A stretch of 64,000 nt of DNA, taken from positions 34,671 to 98,670 of the forward strand of contig NZ_JARZHH010000045.1 of assembly GCF_029946515.1 (NCBI RefSeq), given 5' to 3'. This DNA comes from Polyangium sp. 6x1. GTDB lineage: Bacteria; Myxococcota_A; Polyangia; Polyangiales; Polyangiaceae. Below are positions 48,261-57,715 of this stretch, one piece after another (within the stretch, counting starts at the first letter, position 1; each line of letters begins with the position of its first letter). Below the pieces are notes generated by a model, which did no database searches, was not told where the DNA came from, and worked only from the letters and a program-made list of their open reading frames with translations. The position numbers and the translations under genes were made by a program.

Positions 48261-49040
48261 CTACGCCACGAGGTTCATCGGGGCGGCCCCGTCGAGCCCG
48301 TTCGGCGCGTCCGTCGCCTTGCCGGCGTCGAGCACCACGACGCGCCGCGGACGCACGTCGAGCAGCGTCCGATCGTGCGTCGCGAAGAGCACGGTGGCTC
48401 CGGTCTCGTGGATGTCTTCGAAGAGGCCGAGGATGTCGATCGCGAGCTGCGGATCGAGGTTGCCCGTCGGCTCGTCGGCGAGGATGAGCGCCGGTTCGCC
48501 CACGATCGCTCGCGCGATCGCGACCCGTTGTTGCTCGCCGCCCGAGAGGCGCTTGGCCTCCTCGTCGCCGCGCCCCGCGAGCCCCACGCGCTCGAGCGCT
48601 TCGCCCACGCGGCTGCGCACGAGCCGCGGCGGAAGGCCCACGACTTCGAGGGCCACGGCGACGTTGTCGAACACGGTCCAGCTCGGCACGAGCTTGAAGT
48701 CCTGGAACACGTACCCGATGTTGCGGCGCAGGGCCGGGATCGAGTCGTCCCGCAGGCGGCCCACGTCGCGGCCGAGGAAGAGGATCCGCCCGTCGTCCAC
48801 GCGCTCGGTGCGATGCACGAGGCGCAGGAGCGTGCTCTTGCCCGCGCCCGACGGCCCCGTGATGAAGACGAACTCTCCCCGCTCGATCGTGAGCGACATC
48901 CCCCGCAGCACCGGCTGGTCCGGCCGGTAGGCCTTGTGCACGTCCTCGAACACCAGGATCGGTCGCCTCGCTGCAGCCGGGTCGAACCGATGCCCGGGCC
49001 GGAGGGCCGGGTGAAACGAAGGGCGCGGGGATGACGCCAT
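48261..49040 (-). CDS. ftsE: cell-division ATP-binding protein FtsE
   Basis: 259 residues from the ATG at 49040; upstream frame to 49136 is unlikely. Compared with E. coli FtsE (222) it has an N-terminal extension of about 25 residues. Walker A is GPSGAGKST, the signature is LSGGEQQR and Walker [11 protein letters not shown] with 'ATHDRTLL'. It pairs with FtsX below it to regulate septal cell-wall hydrolysis. Divergent from the formyltransferase-like gene across 62 bases. Confidence 0.93.
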   Translation of the reverse strand: MASSPRPSFHPALRPGHRFDPAAARRPILVFEDVHKAYRPDQPVLRGMSLTIERGEFVFITGPSGAGKSTLLRLVHRTERVDDGRILFLGRDVGRLRDDSIPALRRNIGYVFQDFKLVPSWTVFDNVAVALEVVGLPPRLVRSRVGEALERVGLAGRGDEEAKRLSGGEQQRVAIARAIVGEPALILADEPTGNLDPQLAIDILGLFEDIHETGATVLFATHDRTLLDVRPRRVVVLDAGKATDAPNGLDGAAPMNLVA

Positions 49041-49102
49041 GGGCGCGATTGCTACCAGGGCCCTACGAACCGGGAAAATTTTTGGGGTAAGGGAGAGAGG
49101 AC

Positions 49103-49996
49103 ATGCCGCTCCGCATCGCGTTTTTCGGCCTGCCACTCGCCGCGCTCCTGCTCGCGAAGGACGGGCACTCGATCGAGCTCTGCGCCGTCTGCCGCAAGGA
49201 CGCGCTCGGCCTGCGCCGCGCGCGTCGCGTCTTCGGCGAGCGCGTCCTCGTCCGGCCGAAGGTGACCGATCCCGCGCTCGTCGATCGGGTGAGGCGCCTC
49301 GCGCCCGATCTCGTCGTGAGCTGGTTCTGGACCACGCGCCTGCCCATGCGCCTCGTCGACGTCGCCCGGCTCGGCGGCATCGGCGTGCACCCCTCGCTCC
49401 TGCCGCGCCATCGCGGCCCGGATCCGACGACGTGGGCGATCCTGAGCGGCGACGCCGTGACCGGCGTGTCCGTGCATCGCATCGCCGAGGAGTACGACAC
49501 GGGCGCGATCCTCGAACAGGAAGAGCTCGCGATCGATCCGCGCTGGACCGGCTGGGATCTCGCGCGCGCCCTCGATCGTCCCTCGCTCCGCGCGCTGCGC
49601 CGCACCTGCCAGAGGTTCGCCCGCGGCGAGACGATCGCCGAGATCGCGCAGGACGAGGCTCTCGTCACGCACGCGCCTGCCCTCGGCGAGGACGAGCACG
49701 CGATCCGCTGGTCCTGGCCCACCGACCGCGTCCTCCGGCACATCCGCGCCCTCGCGCCGACGCCCGGGGCCTTCACCGAGATCGCCGGCGTGCTCGTCAC
49801 CGTGCTCGAGGCCCGCAAAGCGCCGCGGTTTCCCGAAGCGCTCGAGCCTGGAGAGGGGTACGCCGAGGGAGGCCACGCCGTGATTCGCACGGGGGACGGC
49901 GCGGTGATCCTGGTCCGCGGTGAGATCGACGGCGCGCCCGTCGCGGCGGAAGCACTCGCCCGGCTCTTTCTTGCGCCCGAGCCTTTGCTAGGCTGA
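49103..49996 (+). CDS. formyltransferase-fold protein (Fmt-related)
   Basis: 297 residues from an ATG. It has the N10-formyl-tetrahydrofolate motif SLLPRHRG (98-105) and a later 'EEYDTGAIL' (Asp132), as in methionyl-tRNA formyltransferase. The catalytic Asn that precedes the HxSLLP motif in Fmt (NxH) is Gly94 here, while His96 and Asp132 remain. It is therefore probably not the housekeeping Fmt; it could be a related sugar-amine or amino-acid formyltransferase or an inactive relative. A C-terminal domain (210-297) is beta-rich, like Fmt. Followed closely by the PilZ gene. Confidence 0.8.
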   Translation: MPLRIAFFGLPLAALLLAKDGHSIELCAVCRKDALGLRRARRVFGERVLVRPKVTDPALVDRVRRLAPDLVVSWFWTTRLPMRLVDVARLGGIGVHPSLLPRHRGPDPTTWAILSGDAVTGVSVHRIAEEYDTGAILEQEELAIDPRWTGWDLARALDRPSLRALRRTCQRFARGETIAEIAQDEALVTHAPALGEDEHAIRWSWPTDRVLRHIRALAPTPGAFTEIAGVLVTVLEARKAPRFPEALEPGEGYAEGGHAVIRTGDGAVILVRGEIDGAPVAAEALARLFLAPEPLLG

Positions 49997-50037
49997 CGCC
50001 GCGCTCCGCGACAGGCGCGCTTTCTTGGAGGAGGACC

Positions 50038-51324
50038 GTGGAACCCGCTCAGCTCGCAAAGACCGCGCGCGCATCCCTCGCCGAGGCGCTCGGTGCCCTG
50101 CAGAGTGCCGACGACGCGCCCGACGAGCTCCTCGAGGCTGCCGAGCCGATCGCGAAGACGATGGGCATCCTGCACAAGATCGAGCGCAGCAACGGCGCCG
50201 TGCTCGACGGCCGCGATGTCGCCCTCAAGAACGTGCGCAAGGTCCTCGCGGACGTGCAGGCGCTCGACGTGGATCACCCCGCCGTCGACACGGTGCTCGA
50301 AGCCGTCGCGGCGTCGCTCGCGAAGGTGAACGCGCTCGCGAAGTACAAGGGGACGGGTGCGACCGCGCCTCAACCGGTCGCTGAAGCGAAGCCTGCTGCA
50401 CCCGCTCCCGCACCCGAACCGGTCGCTGAAGCGAAGCCTGCTGCACCCGCTCCCGCACCCGCTCCCGCACCCGAACCGGTCGCTGAAGCGAAGCCTGCAC
50501 CCCTTCCTGCGACCGAAACGTTGGCGCAGGCGAAGCCTGCACCCCTTCCCGCACCCCAACCGGTTGTGTCGGAGGCGAGGCTTGCACCCATCCCCTCGCC
50601 CGAACCTTTGGCGCAACCGAAGGCTGCACCCCTTCCCGCGCCCGAACCGGTCGAGATCATCAAGCCCGCGCCCGTCCTCCAGATCGTCCCCGAGCCTGCA
50701 CCCGCGCCCGCGCCGCAGCCCGTCGCGGAGATCAAGCCTGCGCCGATCCTCTCGCCGCAGCCCGTCGTCGAGGTGAAGGCCACGCCCGCGCCGCAGCCCG
50801 TCGCGCCTGCGCCCGCGCCCACGCCTGCGCCCGCGCCTGTGAAGGCGAAGGAGCCCGCGCCCACGCCCGCGCCTGCGAAGGCCGAGCCGCGCAAGGATCC
50901 GCAGCCCACGCCCGCGCCCGCCAAGGCCACGCCCGCGCCCGCCAAGGCCACGCCCGCGCCCACGACAGCGAGAGCCAAGGAGCACGCACCTCTGCCCGGC
51001 ACGCGCGCCGTCGACGTCGAGCTCGGCACGCACAGCTCCTCGAACTTCTACAAGGGCCTCTCCGGCAACGACGTCATCGAGCACGGCGGCATCTTCGTCT
51101 CGACCTACCGCATCCCGAAGCTCGGCGCCGAGGTGCAGCTCCGCGTGCTGCTCCCCGGTGACTACGAGTTCTACGCGCGCGCCATCGTCCAGTGGACACG
51201 TGAAACGAGCGGCTCCTCCGAGCCCGGCTTCGGCGCGCGCTTCACCCAGATCGGCAACGAGGGCCGGCAGCTCGTCTACCGCTACGCGCGGAACCGCGAG
51301 CCCATGTTCTACGACGACCTGTGA
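50038..51324 (+). CDS. PilZ-domain protein with long Pro/Ala-rich linker
   Basis: 428 residues from a GTG preceded by GGAGGAGG. Residues 1-100 are helical ('LAKTARASLAEALGALQSADDAPDELLEAAEPI'). Residues 110-325 are a low-complexity Pro/Ala/Glu/Lys linker. The C-terminal 90 residues match the myxobacterial PilZ-like family: 'GGIFVSTYRIPKLGAEVQLRVLLPG', 'ARAIVQWTR', 'GFGARFTQI'. No RxxxR switch motif of canonical cyclic di-GMP binders is visible before it, so ligand binding is uncertain. The next gene's GTG overlaps its stop (GTGA). A TAGGCT box lies at 49989. Confidence 0.85.
   Translation: MEPAQLAKTARASLAEALGALQSADDAPDELLEAAEPIAKTMGILHKIERSNGAVLDGRDVALKNVRKVLADVQALDVDHPAVDTVLEAVAASLAKVNALAKYKGTGATAPQPVAEAKPAAPAPAPEPVAEAKPAAPAPAPAPAPEPVAEAKPAPLPATETLAQAKPAPLPAPQPVVSEARLAPIPSPEPLAQPKAAPLPAPEPVEIIKPAPVLQIVPEPAPAPAPQPVAEIKPAPILSPQPVVEVKATPAPQPVAPAPAPTPAPAPVKAKEPAPTPAPAKAEPRKDPQPTPAPAKATPAPAKATPAPTTARAKEHAPLPGTRAVDVELGTHSSSNFYKGLSGNDVIEHGGIFVSTYRIPKLGAEVQLRVLLPGDYEFYARAIVQWTRETSGSSEPGFGARFTQIGNEGRQLVYRYARNREPMFYDDL
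50373..50474. repeat. tandem coding repeat in the PilZ gene linker
   Basis: A 45-base unit (50373-50417) is repeated almost exactly at 50418-50474, where a 12-base CTCCCGCACCCG-like segment is duplicated inside it; a truncated third unit starts at 50475. The copies encode PVAEAKPAAPAPAP. It is expansion of a linker, not a mobile element. Confidence 0.85.
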
Positions 51325-54300
51325 AACCTTCACGCACGCGACGCGCGGCCCTCGTAGGCGCCGCGCTCTCCTTGGCCCTCGCCGTGCCGCGCACTGCGGA
51401 GGCCGTCGGAGATCCGGATCTCGACTGGCAAACCATCGAGACGGCGCACTTCCGCGTGCATTACCCGACCACGCTCACGCCGCTCGCCGAACGCGTGGCG
51501 CGCGTTGCGGAGTCGGTCCACGCGCGCCTCACCGTCGCGCTCGACAACCGCCCGCGCGGCATCACCGAGGTCGTGATCACGGACGACGTCGACTCGGCGA
51601 ACGGCTCGGCCACGGCGCTGCCGTTCAATACGGTGCGCCTCTACGCGACCGCGCCCGAGGACCTCTCGCCGCTCGGTGACTACGACGACTGGCTGCTCGA
51701 CCTCATCACGCACGAGCACACGCACATCCTGCACCTCGACAACATCTCGGGGCTGCCGGCGATCATCAACGCGGTCCTCGGCAAGAGCTACGCGCCGAAC
51801 CAGGTGCAACCGCGGTGGATCATCGAGGGCCTCGCCACGGTGTACGAGTCGCGCGAGTCGAGCGCGGGCCGCATGCGCTCGGCGCTCTTCGACATGTTCC
51901 TGCGCGCCGACGTGCTCGACGACAACATCGCGCGGCTCGACCAGATGTCGTCGACCTCGATGCGCTGGCCGCAGGGCAACATCTGGTACCTCTACGGATC
52001 GCGTTTCCTCGGCTGGATCAGCGACGTCTACGGCGGCCACACGATGACGGCCGTCGCCGCGGACTACGGCCAGAACGTCATCCCCTGGGGCATCAACCGC
52101 TCGATGCGCCGCGCGACCGGCCGCACGTACGAGGAGCTCTTCGAGGGCTTCAAGGATCACCTCCGCCTCAAGTACGCCGCACAGGTACGCGCCATCGAGG
52201 CCAAAGGCCTGCGTGAAGGCACGCGCCTCACCCGCCACGGCCGCAACGTCCTCTACCCGCGGTTCGTCCCGCGAAACGCTCGCGCCGGAGACGCCGACGA
52301 GCTCGTCTACTACCGCGACGACTACAACGTCCGCGAGGGCGTCTACCGCGCCCGCTTCAACGCGCGACGCGACGCTTTCGAGGCGGACGCGGACCTCGTC
52401 GCGCGCACCCGCGGCGCCTCGCCCTCGTCGTTCTCGCCGGCGGGCGATCACTTCTACCAGAGCAACGGCCCCTTCAAGATCGTCTACCGCCGCGACGACC
52501 TCTACCGCGTCGAGAACGGCAAGACCGCGCCGCGCGGCGACGAGTCCGCGCGCCATCGCCTCACCACGGGCCTGCGCGCCGGCGCGCCCGACGTCAGCAC
52601 CGACGGCCGTCGCATCACGTTCACCGTCAACACGAAGGGCACGACCTTCCTCCAGATCGCCGACCTCGACCCCGAGGGCCACGTCCAGAACCGCAGAGAC
52701 CTCGTCCCGAGCGCGCGCTTCGAGCAGGCCTACACGCCGCGCTTCTCGCCCGACGGACGCTCCATCGCCTACAGCGCGTGGACCGCGGGCGGCTACCGCG
52801 ACATCCGCGTCGTCGACGTCGCCACCGGCACCTTCGAGAACATCACGCGCGACCGCGCCATCGACGCGAACCCCACCTGGTCGAGCGACGGCAAGACCCT
52901 CTACTTCTCCTCGGATCGCAGCGGCGTCCCGAACATCTACGCCTACGACGTCGCGAGCCGCGGGCTCAAGCAAGTCACGAACGTGCGCGTCGGCGCGCTC
53001 CAGCCCGCCGTCAGCCCCGATGACAAGACGCTCGTCTACGTCGGCTACACCTCGAAGGGCTACGACCTCTACGCGATGCCGCTCGACCCGGCGCGTTTCC
53101 TCGACGCGCCGCCAGCGCCTGCGGATCGCCCCGATCCGCCGCCCGAGCCCGAGCGCGTCCTCATGCGCAAGGTCCCGTACCGGGCGCTCTCCACGCTTGC
53201 GCCGCGCAACTTCGGCATCTCCTACGGCCCTGGCAACTACAGCCAGAACGCGCTCACGCTCTCCACGTTCGGCGCCGACGTCGCGGGCTTTCACGAGTTC
53301 CAGGCGGAGATGATCGCCGACTTCGGCGCGCCCTCGCCGCGCGTGAACCTCGACTACGCCTACCGCAGGCTCCCCGTCGATCTCAACCTCCGCTTCTATT
53401 ACGCCGTCTCCCCGCGCTACCAGGGCTACCGCATCAACGGCCGCGACGTCCCCTACGACGAGCGCGGCATCGGCCTCTCGTCGAGCATGGTCTACCGCAT
53501 GCCGGGCGAGTTCACCGATCAGAGCCTGAGCCTCTCCTACTCGTTCACCGGCTTCCGCGGCGAGCTCCCCGGACAAACCCAGCCCGACCCGTACGCCACG
53601 CGCACGCGCCTCCCCATCGGCGGCACGATCGGCACCGTCCGCGCGGCCTACTCCTTCTCCAACGTCGAAGGCTCGCTCGACGCGGCCGGCGCGATCCGCG
53701 GCTACTCGATGCGCCTCGCCGTCGAGTACGCGGGGCCTTTGACGGGCAGCAACTTCACCCTGCAGACCGCCGAGACCTCCATCGCCGGCTACATCCCCAT
53801 GCCTTGGCGCGGCTTGCACACGCTCGCCTTGCGCGTCGCGGGTGGCATCGCCGCGGGCACGTATCCGCGCGACGGCTTCTTCTTCGTCGGCGGCTACGAC
53901 CTCGACAACGTCAGCATCGTCGACACGGTCACGACGGGCATCTACGACGGCTCCTTCGTCCTTCGCGGCTACGCGCCTGGCAGCGCCGCGGGCCGCATGT
54001 ACGTCCTTTCGAACGCCGAGTACCGCTTCCCGATCGTGAAGCCCGACTGGGGTTTGTCCACGCTCCCCTTCTTCATCCGCCGCGTCGACGGCAACCTCTT
54101 CGTCGACTACGGCGGCGCGTTCGACAAGCTCACGCGCGACGACGTCTCGTTCCTCTCGAACGGCGCGCTCATCGACGCGCCCAAGCTCCACACCTCGGTC
54201 GGCGCCGAGCTCTGGCTCAGCCTCTCGCTCGGCTACTACCTCAACACGCAGCTCCGCCTCGGCTACGCCTATGGCTTCAGCGGCAAGGCGATCCCTGGCG

Positions 54301-54335
54301 GCCAGGCGTACTTCGTCGCCTCGAGCGCGTTCTGA
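51321..54335 (+). CDS. exported HExxH metalloprotease/TolB-propeller/outer-membrane-barrel fusion
   Basis: 1004 residues from a GTG overlapping the PilZ stop. A signal peptide (1-28) precedes a gluzincin-like domain: HEHTH at 131-135 is an HExxH zinc site and 'RWIIEGLATVYES' could supply the third Glu ligand about 35 residues later. Residues 240-590 are WD40/TolB-like propeller blades ('IAYSAWTAGGYRDIRVVDVATG', 'PTWSSDGKTLYFSSD'). From about 640 to the end, alternating amphipathic strands and a terminal Phe ('YFVASSAF') look like an Omp85/surface-antigen barrel. It would sit in the outer membrane with protease and propeller at the periplasmic face. No frameshift. Substrate unknown. Confidence 0.85.
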   Translation: MKPSRTRRAALVGAALSLALAVPRTAEAVGDPDLDWQTIETAHFRVHYPTTLTPLAERVARVAESVHARLTVALDNRPRGITEVVITDDVDSANGSATALPFNTVRLYATAPEDLSPLGDYDDWLLDLITHEHTHILHLDNISGLPAIINAVLGKSYAPNQVQPRWIIEGLATVYESRESSAGRMRSALFDMFLRADVLDDNIARLDQMSSTSMRWPQGNIWYLYGSRFLGWISDVYGGHTMTAVAADYGQNVIPWGINRSMRRATGRTYEELFEGFKDHLRLKYAAQVRAIEAKGLREGTRLTRHGRNVLYPRFVPRNARAGDADELVYYRDDYNVREGVYRARFNARRDAFEADADLVARTRGASPSSFSPAGDHFYQSNGPFKIVYRRDDLYRVENGKTAPRGDESARHRLTTGLRAGAPDVSTDGRRITFTVNTKGTTFLQIADLDPEGHVQNRRDLVPSARFEQAYTPRFSPDGRSIAYSAWTAGGYRDIRVVDVATGTFENITRDRAIDANPTWSSDGKTLYFSSDRSGVPNIYAYDVASRGLKQVTNVRVGALQPAVSPDDKTLVYVGYTSKGYDLYAMPLDPARFLDAPPAPADRPDPPPEPERVLMRKVPYRALSTLAPRNFGISYGPGNYSQNALTLSTFGADVAGFHEFQAEMIADFGAPSPRVNLDYAYRRLPVDLNLRFYYAVSPRYQGYRINGRDVPYDERGIGLSSSMVYRMPGEFTDQSLSLSYSFTGFRGELPGQTQPDPYATRTRLPIGGTIGTVRAAYSFSNVEGSLDAAGAIRGYSMRLAVEYAGPLTGSNFTLQTAETSIAGYIPMPWRGLHTLALRVAGGIAAGTYPRDGFFFVGGYDLDNVSIVDTVTTGIYDGSFVLRGYAPGSAAGRMYVLSNAEYRFPIVKPDWGLSTLPFFIRRVDGNLFVDYGGAFDKLTRDDVSFLSNGALIDAPKLHTSVGAELWLSLSLGYYLNTQLRLGYAYGFSGKAIPGGQAYFVASSAF

Positions 54336-54352
54336 CGAGAAAGGCCAAGAAC

Positions 54353-54859
54353 TTGCCCCGATCCTCGCGCAAGGCGTCTCTTCGGCACGTGCGCCGAAGC
54401 CTTGCTCTCCTCCTCCTCGTGCTCGCCCCGTTCGGCTGCGTCATGCCGCAGACGCCGACGGACAAGCTCATGGACGCCGCGTACGACCACAACACGGCGC
54501 TGCGCTTCGGCCGCATGGACATCGCGCGCGAGCACGTCGCGGCCTCCGCGCGCGAGGCGTGGGCGAAGCGTCATGCGTCCTGGGGCGATCGCGTGCGCGT
54601 CCTGGATCTCGAGCTCGCGGACGTCCGCATGAAGACGCGCGACGAGGCCGAAGTACGCGTGCGTGTCGAGTGGCAACGCATCGACGAAGCGGAACTCCGC
54701 ACGACCGAGCTCGTCCAGAAGTGGCGCAACGCGAGCGGCTGGCACGTCGACACGGAGGAGTGCGCCGCGGGCGACACCGCGCTGCTCGAACGTCCCGCGG
54801 ACACGGCCACGCCGAAGGGCGAAACCGGCAGCGCAAAGGACGAAAAAAGCAGCTTCTAG
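54353..54859 (+). CDS. small putative lipoprotein
   Basis: 168 residues if it starts at the TTG at 54353; a GTG at 54389 would give 156. The N-terminus has Arg-rich residues, a Leu-rich core 'SLALLLLVLAPFGC' and a Cys in a weak lipobox (PFGC). The mature part is a compact alpha/beta domain: 'DKLMDAAYDHNTALRFGRMDIAREHV' followed by 'VRVLDLELADVRMKTRDEAEVRVRVEWQRIDE'. A second Cys lies near the end. No family recognised; possibly an outer-membrane assembly companion of the upstream barrel protein, 17 bases away. Confidence 0.7.
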   Translation: MPRSSRKASLRHVRRSLALLLLVLAPFGCVMPQTPTDKLMDAAYDHNTALRFGRMDIAREHVAASAREAWAKRHASWGDRVRVLDLELADVRMKTRDEAEVRVRVEWQRIDEAELRTTELVQKWRNASGWHVDTEECAAGDTALLERPADTATPKGETGSAKDEKSSF

Positions 54860-54894
54860 AGCTGCTCGTTCTTCTTTGTCTTCTCTCCCCTCCT

Positions 54895-54918
54895 CCCCTC
54901 TCCCGAGAGGGAGAGGGG
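54895..54918. terminator. perfect 10-pair hairpin
   Basis: CCCCTCTCCC (54895-54904) pairs fully with GGGAGAGGGG (54909-54918) on a GAGA loop, between two converging genes. The pyrimidine-rich approach (54869-54894) and C/G bias resemble dispersed CTCTCCC palindromes of high-GC bacteria. May act as a terminator for the lipoprotein gene. Confidence 0.6.
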
Positions 54919-54936
54919 CGGGGGTGAGGGAGTCTC

Positions 54937-55104
54937 TCAGCTCGCCGCAGCCGGCGCCGCAGCCGCGGACTTCTTCGACTTCTTCGGCGCCGCGGTCTCC
55001 GGCGTGGTCTGCTGGACCTTCGGTGCCTTGGCGCGCGCCTTCTTCTTCGCCTGTGCCTTGCGGCGCCTCATCTTGATTGAGCTGCGGCGATCACGGTAAC
55101 CCAT
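54937..55104 (-). CDS. small Lys/Arg-rich basic protein
   Basis: 55 residues from the ATG at 55104, with GAGGAG nine bases upstream. The first 28 residues are extremely basic ('MGYRDRRSSIKMRRRKAQAKKK'), then a Lys/Ala/Pro/Thr segment resembling histone-H1-type tails. It could bind nucleic acid or the ribosome. It is probably functional because the ribosome site and start are good and the composition differs from a random antisense frame. No family recognised. Confidence 0.55.
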   Translation of the reverse strand: MGYRDRRSSIKMRRRKAQAKKKARAKAPKVQQTTPETAAPKKSKKSAAAAPAAAS

Positions 55105-55252
55105 CGCGTGTGACTCCTCGGGGGATGCGTCTTTGGGCTTCTGCGCAGCCACGGCTGCGGAAGCCCCGTCGTTCGGTCTGAAAAACGGGCGGCAAATCTG
55201 CCCAAGAAGGGGCCCGCCCGCAAGGATTTGGGAAGAGATCGAGGTGGGCTCG

Positions 55253-55516
55253 TCAGCTCCCGCCGACCGCTCCGTCGAGGGCGACCTCACGGCCGCGGAC
55301 CTCGAGGCGATACCGGGAGTTCACCGTCTCGATGTAAAACACTTCCCGCCCCGCGAGCCGCAGGACCCGCTTGACCGGCGTCGTCACGTATTCGTGCATC
55401 CCGTCGGAAAACTCGATCACGACGACGGAGCCTTTCCGCGGAGCACGTACCAGTCGACCGACGACGGCGCGGGAGCCACGGCCGAGCTTGCGGAGCACAA
55501 CTTGCACAGCAGCCAT
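55253..55516 (-). CDS. small hypothetical beta-rich protein
   Basis: 87 residues from the ATG at 55516; an upstream frame start at 55552 is weaker. The sequence 'MAAVQVVLRKLGRGSRAVVGRLVRAP' then 'GSVVVIEFSDGMHEYVTTPVKRVLR' and 'VFYIETVNSRYRLEV' alternates beta strands, fitting a small barrel or SH3-like fold. No catalytic motif. It stands alone between the basic protein and thymidine kinase genes. Modest ribosome site, so confidence is limited. Confidence 0.55.
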   Translation of the reverse strand: MAAVQVVLRKLGRGSRAVVGRLVRAPRKGSVVVIEFSDGMHEYVTTPVKRVLRLAGREVFYIETVNSRYRLEVRGREVALDGAVGGS

Positions 55517-55792
55517 CCTAGCATGCACTCGCGAGACGGGCACAAGCTGCACAAGGGCGACGCCTGATTTCGCCGCGTCCGTCCCGCGCGCGCGGCACGA
55601 GATCCGCCAGCGACGCGACGCATGCTTCGTCTTCCCGGGGTTTTCATCGAGCGACCGGACTTCCCCAAACCTCCGAAATTCCCCGAGATCCTAGCCATTC
55701 CGAACCACGTGACGCGCCGGGCCGGGGCCGCGTCTTGCCATGCCTGCCGTTTCCCCTTGCCTCTTTCCGCCGTCCGCGGTCTGTCTCCGCCC

Positions 55793-56374
55793 GTGCGCGG
55801 GGTACCTGCTCGTCCGACCGGGTCCGTCGAGGTCATCACGGGCTCGATGTTCAGTGGAAAAACCGAAGAACTCATCCGGCGCATCAAGCGCGCCATCCTC
55901 GCTCGCCAGCGCGTGCAGGCGTTCAAGCCGCGCATCGACGATCGCTACGACGCGCACCGCATCGTCAGCCACGAGGCCGTGAGCGTCGAGGCCGTCGCCG
56001 TCGGCACGAGCGCGAGCATCGAGGAGCGCGTGCTCGACGAGACCGACGTCGTCGCCATCGACGAGGCGCAGTTCTTCGATCGAGGCATCGTCGAGGTCTG
56101 CGACAAACTCGCCAGTCGCGGCCTGCGCGTCATCGCGGCCGGCCTCGACCAAGACTACCTCGGCCGCCCCTTCCCGCCGATGCCCGAGCTCATGGCCATC
56201 GCCGAGGAGGTCACGAAGGTGCACGCCGTCTGCGCCGTCTGCGGCGGCCCCGCGAGCCGCTCGCAGCGCCTCATTCCCAAGGCCACGACGGTCCTCGTCG
56301 GCGGCGCCGAGAGCTACGAGGCGCGCTGCCGCGGCTGCTTCGAGCCGCGCGACGTGCCCCGCACCGAGTTCTAA
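55793..56374 (+). CDS. tdk: thymidine kinase
   Basis: 193 residues from the GTG at 55793, which gives the usual 10-20 residues before the P-loop; earlier starts add non-homologous sequence. The P-loop is [11 protein letters not shown] (17-27), DEAQFF lies near 89, and two CxxC pairs (CAVC and CRGC) form the structural zinc site. It phosphorylates thymidine with ATP in pyrimidine salvage. Its stop overlaps the convergent penicillin-binding protein gene by four bases. Family identity is certain; the exact start is not. Confidence 0.9.
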   Translation: MRGVPARPTGSVEVITGSMFSGKTEELIRRIKRAILARQRVQAFKPRIDDRYDAHRIVSHEAVSVEAVAVGTSASIEERVLDETDVVAIDEAQFFDRGIVEVCDKLASRGLRVIAAGLDQDYLGRPFPPMPELMAIAEEVTKVHAVCAVCGGPASRSQRLIPKATTVLVGGAESYEARCRGCFEPRDVPRTEF

Positions 56375-57651
56375 TCCCGCCGCGCCACCGACCCGGAATC
56401 GAACGGGCTCCGCACGCCCGGCGCGTTCTTGTCCGCGAAGTAGACGCGCAGCATGTCGGAGGCCACGTGCGTCGCCTTCACGCGCCACTTCGCGCCGTTC
56501 GCCACGAGCACCGACAGCGCGACCTCGGGTTTGTCGCTCGGCGCGAAGCCCACCCACCACGTGTAGAACGGGCCCTCGGCCGTCGGCTTCGTCAGCGTGC
56601 CCGTCTTGCCCGCGATGCGGATGTCCGGCAGGTAGGCCCTGCCCGCTCGGTCGTGGAACGATTTGTAGCTCGTCCCCGAGTCGACGGTCTCCTCCATCAT
56701 CGACGTGATGGCGCGGGCCGTCTGCTCGCTCATCACGCGCTTCAGCGGCATGCGCGCCGTGGGACCCTTGTAGATCTCGCCGTCCTCGTCCTTCACGCTC
56801 GCCACGATCGACAAACGCACCATCTCGCCGCCATTCGCGACCGTCGTCGCCAGGTTCGCGCCCTGGAACGGCGAGAGCGTCGTGTTCCAGAAGCCGGCGG
56901 CCGTGCGGGCGAAGCCGAGATCGTCCTCGGGCAGCGTGATCGTGCTCTGCGCGAGCTTCACGTCGAACGGGATGTCCTGCCCCCAGCCGAGCTTCTGCGC
57001 CGTCCCTTCGAGCTCGCCGCGATCGAGGTTCTTGGCCGCGAGCCGCGCGAACACCGTGTTCAAGCTGCGGCCCATCGCCTGCGCGAGCGTGGCGCACCAC
57101 TTGTCGCGCTTCTTGTTGTCGACCATGTCCTTCGCGGTGATCGCGTGCTCGCCGCCCGAGTAACACTGCTTCGTGTTGGGCCCGAGCCCGGCGTGCTCCA
57201 CGAGCGCCGTCGCGGTCACGATCTTGAACACGCTCGCCGAAGGCGCCGTCGCCTCCGACGCGACGTCGTGCATCGCGCCTTGATCCACGTAGCTCGCCCA
57301 CGCGAGCACCCGGCCCGTCTTGATGTCGGTCATCACGACGGCGCCCTCGGGCACGTGCCCGCTGCGCAAAAGCGACACGGCCGCGCGCTGGTACTTCGGC
57401 ACCACCGTAAGCTCGGCCCTGCGATTGCCGTGGGCCGGGGCGATCGCGATGTTTCCTCGATCGTCGATCCGCGTCAGGTCGATGTCGGTCAGGGGGGGTG
57501 GCGTCACCTCCCGCGTGACGACGGGCCCTCCGTTCGTTTCGATTTTGCTTTTCGCGAGGAGACCGGCGAGCTCCACGTCGTGCTTGCGCAACATGGGGAG
57601 CGTGACGGCCACGAGCCCCACGGCGGCACCGATGGCGATCCACTGACGCAT
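56371..57651 (-). CDS. penicillin-binding transpeptidase
   Basis: 426 residues. An N-terminal membrane anchor (about 4-22) is followed by a short linker and a transpeptidase domain carrying the three motifs: SVFK (Ser140, Lys143), SLN (196-198) and KTGT near 350. There is no transglycosylase or PASTA domain. It crosslinks peptidoglycan in the periplasm; the small size resembles class-B-like or FtsI-related accessory PBPs. It follows the tdk gene in a convergent arrangement and has no division gene beside it, so the specific role is unknown. Confidence 0.9.
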   Translation of the reverse strand: MRQWIAIGAAVGLVAVTLPMLRKHDVELAGLLAKSKIETNGGPVVTREVTPPPLTDIDLTRIDDRGNIAIAPAHGNRRAELTVVPKYQRAAVSLLRSGHVPEGAVVMTDIKTGRVLAWASYVDQGAMHDVASEATAPSASVFKIVTATALVEHAGLGPNTKQCYSGGEHAITAKDMVDNKKRDKWCATLAQAMGRSLNTVFARLAAKNLDRGELEGTAQKLGWGQDIPFDVKLAQSTITLPEDDLGFARTAAGFWNTTLSPFQGANLATTVANGGEMVRLSIVASVKDEDGEIYKGPTARMPLKRVMSEQTARAITSMMEETVDSGTSYKSFHDRAGRAYLPDIRIAGKTGTLTKPTAEGPFYTWWVGFAPSDKPEVALSVLVANGAKWRVKATHVASDMLRVYFADKNAPGVRSPFDSGSVARRD

Positions 57652-57715
57652 TGGCTCCTCGGGCCTTAACGCGCGGCGTGGGGCTGGGCCAAAAATGTTG
57701 TGCGCGCCTTGCGCC

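Noticed and set aside
49063..51333. 756-codon minus-strand frame
   Set aside because: Antisense to the formyltransferase-like and PilZ genes; Gly/Arg repeats come from the coding linker.
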